Source: an uncultured Roseibium sp. (lineage in GTDB: Bacteria; Pseudomonadota; Alphaproteobacteria; Rhizobiales; Stappiaceae). Taken from it: a DNA stretch of 64,000 nucleotides. The position numbers and the translations under genes are program-made. Below the pieces are notes generated by a model, which worked only from the letters and a program-made list of their open reading frames with translations, made no database searches and was not told the DNA's origin. Each line of letters starts with the position of its first letter. The stretch's first letter is position 1. This document shows, piece after piece, positions 44,483 through 52,667 of the stretch. Location: NCBI RefSeq assembly GCF_947494555.1, contig NZ_CANLVF010000001.1, positions 310,001 through 374,000 of the forward strand, written 5' to 3'.

Positions 44483-45961
44483 CTATCGGGCTGCCACGAA
44501 CCTGTCGCGTGTCCTGTGATTGCTCGCGATCAACCAGTTCAAAATGTCCTCTTTCATTTTGGTTCTGATTTCAGCGTGAGCGTCGCAATCCCAGAGATTG
44601 ACCATTTCATCCGGGTCTGCCTGAAGGTCGAAAAGCTGGCCCTCTTGTGAACCCATGAGGTGCACCAGCTTGTAACGGTCGTCCCGTACCATGGTGATGA
44701 AGTCAGCGCCCGTAAGGGCAATATCGCCGGCCTGTTCGCAATAAACGCGTTCTCGCGGTGTCCAGCCGTCACCTTTCAGCGCCGGCAACAGACTTTGAGC
44801 CTCATAGTCTTCGGGGACGGGAAGTCCGGCCAGTTCAAGAATGGTTGGACCAAAATCAAATAGCTGGCAGAGCCCGTCCAATGTGCGCGCGCCTTCGAAG
44901 CGTCCGGGTGCCCAGACGATCGCAGGAACTTTGGTGACAACGTCATACATGGACCATTTCTGGGAAACGCCATGGTCTCCCAGGCAATCTCCATGGTCGG
45001 AAACGAATATGATCACCGTGTTGTCGATGTAGCCATTTTCCTCCAGCGACTGCATCAACTTGCCGATGCTCTCGTCGATCATCGTGACGTTGGCGTAGTA
45101 ATACGCACGCATCCGGCGAACGTCCTCATCCGAGCGGGCAGGGTTCCAAAGGATTGAATCGTGATCCACTTCCGCGTCGTGCGTACGTTTGTGTTCCAGA
45201 TAGGATGGCTGCCCGGCAAGGTCCGCGTCGCTTATCTTGGCGGCCGGAATGTTGTTCTTGCCCATGTACTTTTCGGCAAATTCGGGCGTGGGATCGTAAG
45301 GCGGATGCGGTCCTGGAAACCCGATCTGCATGAACAAAGGCTCTGCCTTCGGTTTCGTGTCCAGCCACCATCTCGCAAAGTTGCCGACAAAAACATCGGA
45401 ATGCAGCTCTTCAGGCAGTTCCCACTCAAAAGCGCCTAGCGCCTGTCCGTAGTCCTCGCGTTCGCGGTATTTCTCGCGCTGCTGCTTCACCAGGCCATGC
45501 GCCGCAAGCGCTTTGTCCCACTCGTCCAGAAACCAGCGTCCCTGCAGGTATCGATCCTTGTTTTCGACTATGTAGCGTTCACTGAAACCGGCATCCGCAT
45601 TGAACGGATTGGTGTGCATCTTGCCGACATTGACACATGTATAGCCGGCGTCCCGCAGTTTCTCGACCCAGGTATGTTGCCAGAGTTGCTCGTTCTCCAG
45701 GACCCCGTTCACATGCGGGTAATACCCGGTGAACAGGCTCGCCCGGCACGGAACGCAGCTGGCGGCGGTTATGTGGCAGTTGGAAAACGAAACGCCTTCT
45801 TCGGCAAGGCGATCGAGGTTCGGTGTTTCCATATGTTCATGGCCATGGGCCGCAATCGTATCAAATCGCTGTTGATCAGTAATTATAAAGACAATGTTCG
45901 GCCGAATTTCTTCAGGCGCGCTCTCTTTATCTTTTTGGTTGCTGGTTGGGCCAAGACTCAT
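44483..45961 (-). CDS. Cytoplasmic sulfatase, Cys type (sulfatase 5)
   Basis: 492 residues from ATG 45961; a TTG at 45970 closer to the GGAGGAG site is possible. FGly motif C-V-P-C-R at residues 69-73 with a second Cys at the fourth position. Metal segments 'VSDHGDCLGDHGVSQKW' and 'VGKMHTNPF' present. No signal peptide. It diverges from the second FGE gene across 123 bases containing a GntR-type site. Confidence 0.9.
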   Translation of the reverse strand: MSLGPTSNQKDKESAPEEIRPNIVFIITDQQRFDTIAAHGHEHMETPNLDRLAEEGVSFSNCHITAASCVPCRASLFTGYYPHVNGVLENEQLWQHTWVEKLRDAGYTCVNVGKMHTNPFNADAGFSERYIVENKDRYLQGRWFLDEWDKALAAHGLVKQQREKYREREDYGQALGAFEWELPEELHSDVFVGNFARWWLDTKPKAEPLFMQIGFPGPHPPYDPTPEFAEKYMGKNNIPAAKISDADLAGQPSYLEHKRTHDAEVDHDSILWNPARSDEDVRRMRAYYYANVTMIDESIGKLMQSLEENGYIDNTVIIFVSDHGDCLGDHGVSQKWSMYDVVTKVPAIVWAPGRFEGARTLDGLCQLFDFGPTILELAGLPVPEDYEAQSLLPALKGDGWTPRERVYCEQAGDIALTGADFITMVRDDRYKLVHLMGSQEGQLFDLQADPDEMVNLWDCDAHAEIRTKMKEDILNWLIASNHRTRDRFVAAR

Positions 45962-46026
45962 GCCTGCCAAATCTCCTCCATTGGCCTGATGAACATAAAA
46001 TATTCATTTTGTTGCATTCAAGGTTG

Positions 46027-46041
46027 AATTGGTTGGTCCAA
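46027..46041. promoter_or_regulatory. GntR/FCD-type operator between sulfatase 5 and FGE 2
   Basis: AATTGGTTGGTCCAA. Identical to the site at 39085 over AATTGGTyGGTCCA, 7 kb away, and containing the short palindrome TTGGtCCAA. Located in the 123-base divergent promoter region, suitable for controlling both directions. The remaining sequence is T-rich and ends with GAGG before the FGE start. Confidence 0.6.
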
Positions 46042-46084
46042 AATGTCAAATTATTTTTTTTGGTTTGTTTGAGGAGTTTGCGCG

Positions 46085-47071
46085 ATGGGCTCGAGGGAGA
46101 TCAGCTTGGAAGTCAAATCGAGAGAAGACCGGTCTTGCTGTGCAAAACGCCAGAGCGATGAGCCGCCCGGTGAGACCCAGGCCTGGGATGTTCCCGTGAA
46201 CGCTGAAGATCGCGGCAAACGAAGCGTTGCACGGCTTCGGGCTTCAAAGGCTATGATCGGAACGAATTTTCCGATCGTTGCATCTGATTGCGAGGGACCG
46301 TTGCGGGTCGCCAATGTCAAATCATTTGCGGTAGACACAATTGCCGTCACTACGGGACGATTTGCGCGATTTGTTGAGGCCACCGGCTACCGTACCGACG
46401 CAGAGCGCATCGGCTGGTCTTTTGTCTTTCATCATCAGTTGCCGGATGATTTTCCACCCACCCAAGCTGTCGCCAATACGCCCTGGTGGCGCGTTGTGGA
46501 GGGGGCTAGCTGGCAGCGTATTTTTGGCACGGCGGATACAAGAAGCACCCTGGCAGACCATCCTGTCGTACATGTTTCGAAAAACGATGCACTTGCCTTT
46601 GCGCGTTGGGCCGGAGGGCGCTTGCCAACGGAGCTTGAGTGGGAGCACGCGGCGCGCGGTGGTCTGGGCGACGTGCGCTATCCGTGGGGCAACAGGGATC
46701 CGGACGACAGCTTTTTGCCATGCAATATCTGGCAAGGTGAATTTCCGAACTTCAATTCCGCCAAAGACGGGCATGAAGCAACGGCACCGTCCGACAGTTT
46801 TGATGCCAATGGCTTCGGCCTGAAGAACATGGTTGGCAACGTGTGGGAGTGGGTATCGGAACCTTTCGTCAATGCGCCTATGCGGCACACGCACACAAAT
46901 AACACGCTTTCGGCGCTGAAGGGCATGGCGCTTCTCAAGGGCGGTTCGTTTCTTTGCCACCAAAGCTATTGTTTCCGGTATCGCATTGCCGCGCGCACTG
47001 CCAACACACCGGATTCAACTTCCACCCACATGGGCTTCCGGCTGGTCTACGACGAGAACCGGAGCTGTTGA
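46085..47071 (+). CDS. Formylglycine-generating enzyme (FGE/SUMF1 type), second copy
   Basis: 328 residues. Same architecture as 28404-29360: 'FARFVEATGYRTDAERIGWSF', 'HPVVHVSKNDALAFARWAG', 'RLPTELEWEHAARG', 'NMVGNVWEW'. The catalytic Cys pair is C291/C296 in 'GGSFLCHQSYCFRYR' with one change from CHRSYC. An N-terminal CC motif ('DRSCCAKRQ') parallels the other copy. It serves the divergent sulfatase 5 and probably sulfatase 4. The next gene starts 49 bases later. Confidence 0.92.
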   Translation: MGSREISLEVKSREDRSCCAKRQSDEPPGETQAWDVPVNAEDRGKRSVARLRASKAMIGTNFPIVASDCEGPLRVANVKSFAVDTIAVTTGRFARFVEATGYRTDAERIGWSFVFHHQLPDDFPPTQAVANTPWWRVVEGASWQRIFGTADTRSTLADHPVVHVSKNDALAFARWAGGRLPTELEWEHAARGGLGDVRYPWGNRDPDDSFLPCNIWQGEFPNFNSAKDGHEATAPSDSFDANGFGLKNMVGNVWEWVSEPFVNAPMRHTHTNNTLSALKGMALLKGGSFLCHQSYCFRYRIAARTANTPDSTSTHMGFRLVYDENRSC

Positions 47072-47120
47072 TGCCGACCACGAAGCCTTGGGCCCGTATC
47101 GTTGTAATGGAGGTTGCCAG

Positions 47121-48044
47121 GTGAGTGAGGCAACAGAGAACGCTGTCTATGTGGACTGGGGAACAAGCAGCTTCCGGGCCTACCTTGTGGATGCCGCCGG
47201 CACCTGCCTGGCGCGCAAGGCGTCGGATCAGGGCGTCAAGAAGATCGCGCCAGGAACTTGCAAGTCGGTCTTGCAGGAAAACATCGGAGAGTGGGTTGAG
47301 GAAGCAGGCGTCACAAGGGTCCTGATGGCCGGCATGGTGGGAAGTGATCTGGGCTGGTGCGCCGTACCTCTGCTGAATGCCCCATGTGATGCGGCCGCAA
47401 TCTCCGACAATCTCTTTCAGGCCCGGCTGACCGGCGCCACAAGTGTTCAAATCGTTCCGGGACTGGCCTCATTTGATGGTTCGGGACGCGTCGCATCGAT
47501 CATGCGCGGTGAAGAGGTTCAGATATTGGGCAGCATTGCCTTGCAAAACAAAAGCGATGCGTTGATTTGCCTGCCCGGCTCTCACAGCAAATGGGTTGGC
47601 ATTAACGCTGGCAGCATCACGGCAATCCGCACATTCATGACCGGAGAACTCTTCGACCTTGTGTGCACTCGAAGCGTTCTCAAAGATTGTATTCAAGGCG
47701 CAGATGCGGAACTGGACGTTGCGGCATTTCTTTCCGGCGTGGATCGCGTGCGGTCCAGGGACGTCCTGTTGGAAGCGCTCTTTGGCGTTCGGGCAGAATT
47801 TGTCGCCGATCCGCACAGAACAGCCGCGGAGCGAAAATCATTCGTATCCGGCGTCATGATCGGTTCGGAAATAGATGCCGCGTTGGCAAACGCACCGGTA
47901 TCGCAATCCGGGGACCTGATCGTCGCCGGATCAAAAAAGCTGCTCGAGGCCTACCGTTTGGCTTTTGCCCGACACGATTGCCGCGCGACGTGCGTCGACG
48001 GCGAGGAGGCATTTATCGCGGGCTGCCATTTGTTGCTCGCCTGA
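47121..48044 (+). CDS. dgoK: 2-dehydro-3-deoxygalactonokinase
   Basis: 307 residues from GTG 47121, chosen for GGAGG seven bases upstream; the longer frame to 46986 overlaps the FGE gene. 'YVDWGTSSFRAYLVDAAG' is the phosphate-binding start of DgoK proteins, with 'VLMAGMVGSDLGW', 'ICLPGSHSKWV', 'TFMTGELFDL' and 'SGVMIGSEIDAAL' downstream. It phosphorylates 2-keto-3-deoxygalactonate. The partner KDPGal aldolase DgoA is not in this window. Its co-localisation with sulfatase 5/FGE suggests desulfation feeds a galactose-derived acid. Confidence 0.9.
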   Translation: MSEATENAVYVDWGTSSFRAYLVDAAGTCLARKASDQGVKKIAPGTCKSVLQENIGEWVEEAGVTRVLMAGMVGSDLGWCAVPLLNAPCDAAAISDNLFQARLTGATSVQIVPGLASFDGSGRVASIMRGEEVQILGSIALQNKSDALICLPGSHSKWVGINAGSITAIRTFMTGELFDLVCTRSVLKDCIQGADAELDVAAFLSGVDRVRSRDVLLEALFGVRAEFVADPHRTAAERKSFVSGVMIGSEIDAALANAPVSQSGDLIVAGSKKLLEAYRLAFARHDCRATCVDGEEAFIAGCHLLLA

Positions 48045-48500
48045 CTGCCGCTTGCAGGCAATTTTCCAGACATCAGTTGGTTCGCGGACTTTCCTTCGGA
48101 TCAGCAATAAAAACAATCAGATAAAGCCTTTGTTGTTGCGCCCTTTATTGAGCGGCAGCGCCCACACCTTGGCACAGCCTGGTGCCACTCGAAGCGCGGG
48201 CAACAAACACGCAGGCGTTCCATTAGGACAACGTGTTGCCGAAGCACTCAAGAACGCGTCTTTCATTCGGGAATTCGCGGATTTTTTGAGACTGTGCGGT
48301 TGCTCCCACAAACGAACGGGCGTTTCGGCTGTCCGATGTTGAGCGGAGCGTCTGTTTCCCCTCTTTGCCGGGCATATTGAATAAACTCCACCATAGTAAA
48401 AGTGGGATATTTATGTAAAAAATTTCAAATAAACGAACAATTAAAGTTTTAAGTAAATATATTTTTGAATGAATGGTGCCTATTAGGAAGGATTTTCATC
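48045..48500. other. Intergenic region, increasingly AT-rich
   Basis: 456 bases between dgoK and the chemoreceptor. No gene is supported: the small open frames here have no family resemblance. The first part (to about 48350) has normal composition; from about 48370 it becomes strongly AT-rich (runs such as tttatgtaaaaaatttcaaat) up to the receptor start, which probably contains its promoter. AGGAAGG at 48486-48492 is the ribosome site. Confidence 0.6.
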
Positions 48501-50099
48501 ATGATTTCTGTATTTAGAAATATTAATTCTGAAAAAGTGTCACATAATTTTACAATTCGAAGTAAAAATTACAATTCAGAAGAAAAAATGTCACAAAATT
48601 TTACAGAATTGTGGAATCTTTTGAGCCGGCACAGCGGTGTAGGGCTTTGGGATGCGGTGTTGATCAATGGCGATCCAATGGCGCCTGACAGCAGGTGGCG
48701 GTGGTCACACGAATTCAGGCGCTTGCTTGGGTTCGACCCTGAAGACATAACCGGGTTCCCGGATGTTGTCGGGTCCTGGGCGGATCGTCTTCATGAAGAG
48801 GACGTTGACAAGACCTTTGAGGCATTCAGCGCCTGCCTGAATGATCGTACCGGAAAGATCGGCTATGACGTCGAGTATCGACTGCAAATGAAAGACGGAG
48901 CTTTCCGCTGGTTTCGCGCCATTGGAGGTGTCGCACGCGGTTCGAACGGCGTTGCCGAGCGCGCGTGCGGGGCATTGATTGACGTCGATGCCGAGAAGAA
49001 CGCAGCAGAGCGGGCCAAACTCCTTGATATTTATTCAGGGGTGGGCTTGTGGGACGCGGTGCTGGCCGAGGGTGACCCGATGTCGGCGGAAAGCGTCTGG
49101 CAATGGTCACCCGAATTTCGGCACCTTTTGGGTTTTGCCCCTGACGACAAGGCCGGATTTCCGGATCAAGTCACCTCTTGGTCCGATCGGCTGCATCCGG
49201 ACGATGCTGAGCACACGTTTAACGCCTTTGGTGCCTGCCTTACGGATCGTACCGGTAACACGGGATACGATGTAGCCTATCGGTTGAAGATGAAAGACGG
49301 ATCGTTCCGCTGGTTTCGCGCCATTGGTGGCGTGGCTCGCGGCCCATCGGGCGTTGCCGAAAGAGCTTGTGGTTCATTGATTGACATTCATGAGCAAAAA
49401 ACGACGGCTATGGAGACCGAACGCCAGATGAAACTGCATGAAAATGTCGGTGAACTGTCAAGGTCGTTGTCGGAGGAAGTCGGGATATCGGCAGCAAATG
49501 CCGCGCAGGACGTCCAGACGATCGCGTCCTCAACGGAGGAACTTGCAACATCGATTGCCGATATCAGCGAACGGGTGAAACAATCGGCAGAGGCTTCGGC
49601 CCAGGCGTCGAAAAACGCAAGCGTTACTGCAGAAATCGTGGAAGCGTTGGGCACCTCAGTCGAGCGAATTGGTGAAGTATTGAAGTTGATTGACGGCATT
49701 GCCGATCAAACGAACCTTCTCGCCTTGAACGCAACGATCGAGGCCGCGAGGGCCGGTGAGGCGGGCAAGGGTTTTGCGGTCGTTGCAAGCGAAGTCAAGC
49801 AGCTTGCCAGTCAATCCGCTCAGGCGACGAAAGAGATTTCAGGTCAGATCAACGAAATTCAAGGCGAGGCGGGCCGCGCCGTCGAAGCTATCCGCAACAT
49901 CACCGAAGTGACTGACCTGGCACAAGAGCTTGCTGCCAATATTGCTGATGCGATCAGCCAGCAAAATAAAGCGACGCAGGAGATAGCCCAAAGCGCACAG
50001 GCAGTCTCAGAGCAGACGAATTCGGTTGCTGGCGTCATTCAGAGAACCACGACTGACATCCAGGAAAACCTCAATCAGCTGGAAAGCTCGGCCATTTGA
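48501..50099 (+). CDS. Soluble methyl-accepting chemotaxis protein with duplicated PAS domains
   Basis: 532 residues from ATG 48501, nine bases after AGGAAGG; ATG 48588 would remove 29 residues. Two PAS domains (about residues 45-165 and 179-299) are followed by a methyl-accepting signalling domain with the hairpin tip '[37 protein letters not shown]'-type core (positions 49689-49800). No transmembrane helix, so it senses an intracellular signal such as redox or a bound ligand. The two PAS units are highly similar, offset by 402 bases, a recent internal duplication. The first 30 residues contain another small repeat. Confidence 0.9.
   Translation: MISVFRNINSEKVSHNFTIRSKNYNSEEKMSQNFTELWNLLSRHSGVGLWDAVLINGDPMAPDSRWRWSHEFRRLLGFDPEDITGFPDVVGSWADRLHEEDVDKTFEAFSACLNDRTGKIGYDVEYRLQMKDGAFRWFRAIGGVARGSNGVAERACGALIDVDAEKNAAERAKLLDIYSGVGLWDAVLAEGDPMSAESVWQWSPEFRHLLGFAPDDKAGFPDQVTSWSDRLHPDDAEHTFNAFGACLTDRTGNTGYDVAYRLKMKDGSFRWFRAIGGVARGPSGVAERACGSLIDIHEQKTTAMETERQMKLHENVGELSRSLSEEVGISAANAAQDVQTIASSTEELATSIADISERVKQSAEASAQASKNASVTAEIVEALGTSVERIGEVLKLIDGIADQTNLLALNATIEAARAGEAGKGFAVVASEVKQLASQSAQATKEISGQINEIQGEAGRAVEAIRNITEVTDLAQELAANIADAISQQNKATQEIAQSAQAVSEQTNSVAGVIQRTTTDIQENLNQLESSAI
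48538..48605 (+). repeat. 51-base in-frame tandem repeat at the chemoreceptor N-terminus
   Basis: TGTCACATAATTTTACA (48538-48554) recurs as TGTCACAAAATTTTACA (48589-48605), offset 51 bases or 17 codons. The protein reads SEKVSHNFT and [10 protein letters not shown]. Composition is very AT-rich compared with the rest of the gene. Confidence 0.7.
48633..49399 (+). repeat. 402-base internal duplication encoding tandem PAS domains
   Basis: The unit beginning at 48633 ([10 protein letters not shown]) is repeated from 49035 ([10 protein letters not shown] again) with identical stretches such as '[13 protein letters not shown]' and 'GVAERACG'. Nucleotide identity is also high (for example ttccgctggtttcgcgccat in both), pointing to recent duplication or gene conversion. 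Confidence 0.8.
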
Positions 50100-50696
50100 T
50101 TTTTTGTGGATTGGCGCAGCCGGTGTTGCTGGAGTCCCCGGGCTTCAGCTTGCTGGCGATCTTTCCTGCCTCCCTGGCGAAACTGGATGCGCTGTCGAAC
50201 TCTGAACTGTTGCCGGTCATTTCATTGTTTCTGGAGCCAATAACGGCTCGCGTGTTGCGCCAACAATGACCGGCCGTGCGTCAGGCCGCAGATCTCTGTT
50301 TTGTTTCGCATCGAATGGTGCAGACGCGACCGGATAAGGAGCTGGGGACAGTCGAGTTTGGTTTCTGAAATCGGCCGCCGCGTCCCCCTGGGACAAAAAA
50401 TGTAATGTTTTGTTACAAGGAGAAGGAAGTATTGTAAATAAAAATTACGGTATTTATTTTGTTATATTTATTTTATCATATTTTTTGCTTTTAGAGACTG
50501 CGTATTATACTTTTTAATTCTGTAAAAGTTAAGAAGTCGACTCCGGCAAGGTTGGTGCGTCCGGAAGAGGATCAGGCCGCGGATACAGAAGGATGGGTGG
50601 AGCGATACAAATCACTCCCCTCAAGACATAACCATGAAAGTGAAAATCAGTCCCCGGCGACGCCCAATTGCGCAACATCGGACGAGCGACTTGACC
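50100..50696. other. Intergenic region with an AT-rich patch
   Basis: 597 bases without a supported gene. About 50395-50525 is extremely AT-rich (tatttattttgttatatttattttatcat), resembling the patch before the chemoreceptor. The rest has ordinary composition and short frames with no recognisable product. No terminator stem is obvious after the receptor stop. Confidence 0.55.
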
Positions 50697-50966
50697 CTAG
50701 TTGGGCTGGTCGTCCGACGCATTTGGAAGATGCGACCAGATTGCGGAAATATCTTCTCGCATATGCTTGTGAACCGCGCTCATGAGCGCATCGCAGGTCT
50801 CCTCCGGAAGGGCGGAGATTGCGTTCTGAATTTCCTCGACAGTACAAGCGTCGGGAGCAGGACCGGCAGAGTTTATCCTGGACAGCAACGCGTGATCGTC
50901 TCCCAGGATCTCGCTGCCGACACTGGCAAGTGCAGTTATGAACTGTTTGGTCGCCGTGTATTGCAT
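50697..50966 (-). CDS. Small acidic protein of unknown function
   Basis: 89 residues from ATG 50966, preceded by GGGAGG at eight bases, which argues for a real gene; upstream codons in the same frame run through the divergent gene and are rejected. Helix-rich: 'MQYTATKQFITALASVGSEIL', 'TVEEIQNAISALPEETCDALMSAVHKHM'. I recognise no family. Start lies 54 bases from the start of the divergent small gene at 51021, so the two may share a promoter region. Confidence 0.55.
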   Translation of the reverse strand: MQYTATKQFITALASVGSEILGDDHALLSRINSAGPAPDACTVEEIQNAISALPEETCDALMSAVHKHMREDISAIWSHLPNASDDQPN

Positions 50967-51020
50967 CTTTCTCGCCTCCCGAGCCGATTTCTTACGCAAC
51001 TCAGGATGTAGGAGACGCAG

Positions 51021-51308
51021 ATGCCGGGTCAATTGCAGGAAATTACTGATCTCCTCCGACAGCGTCTGTCTGTCGTTCAGCAACTGGCAGCTGCTAACGC
51101 CGAACACCATCGGCTTTTGCAGTTTTCCGGTGGCGCGGACTTTCTGACCCTGCACGCATCGGACGAGCGGGACGAGGACAAACCGCAAAATCCGGCAGCT
51201 CCGGCTCTGGATGCCAATGCTGCCTTGTTGGATGACCTCAACGCGAAGCTCGAGCAAATCGACAAGCTAATCGAAAAAGCAAATACGAAGGGGAAGCGTC
51301 ATGAATGA
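51021..51308 (+). CDS. Small coiled-coil protein of unknown function
   Basis: 95 residues with GGAG seven bases before ATG 51021. Two helical segments ('QLQEITDLLRQRLSVVQQLA' and 'LLDDLNAKLEQIDKLIEKAN') with heptad-like leucines flank a polar linker rich in D, E, N and P. Family not recognised. It overlaps the following WD40-like gene by eight bases (ATGAATGA), so the two products are made together and may interact. Confidence 0.65.
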   Translation: MPGQLQEITDLLRQRLSVVQQLAAANAEHHRLLQFSGGADFLTLHASDERDEDKPQNPAAPALDANAALLDDLNAKLEQIDKLIEKANTKGKRHE

Positions 51309-52431
51309 GCAAACCTCCAAGGGGCTCTCGGCTTTTGATCTGTTGTCCATGTCCTGGTCGCTGAAGGATAAACCAGTTCATTCGATTTTTTGTCGTGACG
51401 GCAACTTCGCCGCATTCCTGTTGGCGTCCGGCAAGCTTGCAATTGTGCGGACCTCGGACGCGGAATCGCCCGGCAAAAGGACGTCTATTGACGAGGCAAC
51501 CGGCAGAACCACGATCCGTCCGCGAAACGTGGATCCAATTCCGCCGACCGTGTTGGACACGGCTGCACTCGCAGATCTTCCCATCGCACGCTTTGGTTCA
51601 CAGGGTTTTGCGGTTGCCTGCAAAGATGGAACCGTGCGCCAGGCAACGCCGCGCGGGCTTGTCATCGAACGGGTACCGTCGGGTAGCGGTCCGATCACCG
51701 CGTTCAACGGAGACAAGACCGGCAGCCGCGTTGTGTTCGCGCGCGGGAACGAGGTTTTCGTGACGGGAACCGAAGGTGACGCGCCGTTGGCATCTGTGAA
51801 ACTGGATCACCTTGTGTCTTGTCTTTCCGGTTTTGCCGGCAACGGAAAACTCGCGGCCTGGGGCAATGGCACGATCTCGATATTGGAGTTTTCGAACGAT
51901 CTGCAAAATCTGTGGAGCCTGGAATGTGCCGGTGAAGTCGTGTCGATGAACTGGAATTCGAACTCGACGCAATTGGCTTGCGGGTGCGCGGACAAAGCCG
52001 TGCTGACGATCGACTGTCTTGCGAAATCGACGCACCGTATCGAAAATTTCCCTTCAGAAGTCCGGACAGCCGAATTCAACGAAGCGGGTGCAGCGCTTGT
52101 CGCCTCGGGAGCCTTCCGTCTTGTGGGCTGGAAAGAAAACGATCTGCCCAAAAGCGGAAGTCCGGGAACGCCCTTGTCTTCGGGCAAAGCCGGTTTCGTG
52201 TTGCTTGAATCCATCGCATCGCATCCAGCGAAGGGCATGGTTGCCGCCGGTTTTGAAAACGGCGTTATCGCGCTCACCGGCATAGGTGAACCGGAAGAAC
52301 TCCTTCTGAAAAATGCATCAAACACCGCAATCATCACAATGAGCTGGTCGCCGGATGGCGAAAATCTGGCCGTTGGCAACGCAGCAGGCGAATGCAGCAT
52401 TGTCAATTTCCCGGAGCAAATGTTCAAATAA
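51301..52431 (+). CDS. WD40-like beta-propeller protein
   Basis: 376 residues. At least five repeats of the beta-propeller pattern are visible, e.g. 'VVSMNWNSNSTQLACGCADKAVLTIDC', 'VRTAEFNEAGAALVASGAFRLVGW', 'IASHPAKGMVAAGFENGVIALTGI', 'IITMSWSPDGENLAVGNAAGECSIVNF' (each is a blade with the usual hydrophobic-x-W/F core and turn). No signal peptide, so cytoplasmic. WD40 proteins are scaffolds rather than enzymes; its tight coupling to two small proteins suggests a complex. Function unknown. Confidence 0.8.
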   Translation: MNEQTSKGLSAFDLLSMSWSLKDKPVHSIFCRDGNFAAFLLASGKLAIVRTSDAESPGKRTSIDEATGRTTIRPRNVDPIPPTVLDTAALADLPIARFGSQGFAVACKDGTVRQATPRGLVIERVPSGSGPITAFNGDKTGSRVVFARGNEVFVTGTEGDAPLASVKLDHLVSCLSGFAGNGKLAAWGNGTISILEFSNDLQNLWSLECAGEVVSMNWNSNSTQLACGCADKAVLTIDCLAKSTHRIENFPSEVRTAEFNEAGAALVASGAFRLVGWKENDLPKSGSPGTPLSSGKAGFVLLESIASHPAKGMVAAGFENGVIALTGIGEPEELLLKNASNTAIITMSWSPDGENLAVGNAAGECSIVNFPEQMFK

Positions 52432-52447
52432 AATCAAGGAGGAAGAA

Positions 52448-52636
52448 ATGCAGGACGTAAAAAAAGAGCTGACACCCGAAGAAGAAAGCAAGGACGAATT
52501 CTTCAAACGGGTCTCGGAGATATCCGAGGAAATGATCGAAGCGCACGGCAAGGACTTTGCCATGGGGACTTTGGTGATGGCGGCACAATGGATCGCCCGT
52601 GGCGAGACCAAAGGCAGTGCGGAAAGCCGGCACTAG
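52448..52636 (+). CDS. Small charged protein of unknown function
   Basis: 62 residues from ATG 52448 directly after AGGAGG. Sequence is acidic and helical at the N-terminus ('LTPEEESKDEFFKRVSEISE') with a hydrophobic tail 'FAMGTLVMAAQWIARGE'. Family not recognised. 16 bases after the propeller gene, third member of the same unit. Confidence 0.65.
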   Translation: MQDVKKELTPEEESKDEFFKRVSEISEEMIEAHGKDFAMGTLVMAAQWIARGETKGSAESRH

Positions 52637-52667
52637 AGCGGTTCCAGCTAAGGTTGAACCACTCTAG
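52633..52667. terminator. Bidirectional hairpin between convergent genes
   Basis: CTAGAGCGGTTC (52633-52644) pairs with GAACCACTCTAG (52656-52667) with one mismatch and an 11-base loop. It overlaps the stop of the 62-residue gene and precedes the stop of the convergent gene at 52664, so it can terminate both. Similar tagagc-type palindromes are common in alphaproteobacterial intergenic regions. Confidence 0.65.

Noticed and set aside
50395..50525. Replication origin or CRISPR leader in the AT-rich patch
   Set aside because: No repeated iterons, no direct-repeat/spacer pattern and no rep or cas gene nearby.
52633..52667. Insertion-sequence inverted repeats
   Set aside because: The dyad is a short hairpin between convergent genes without any transposase.
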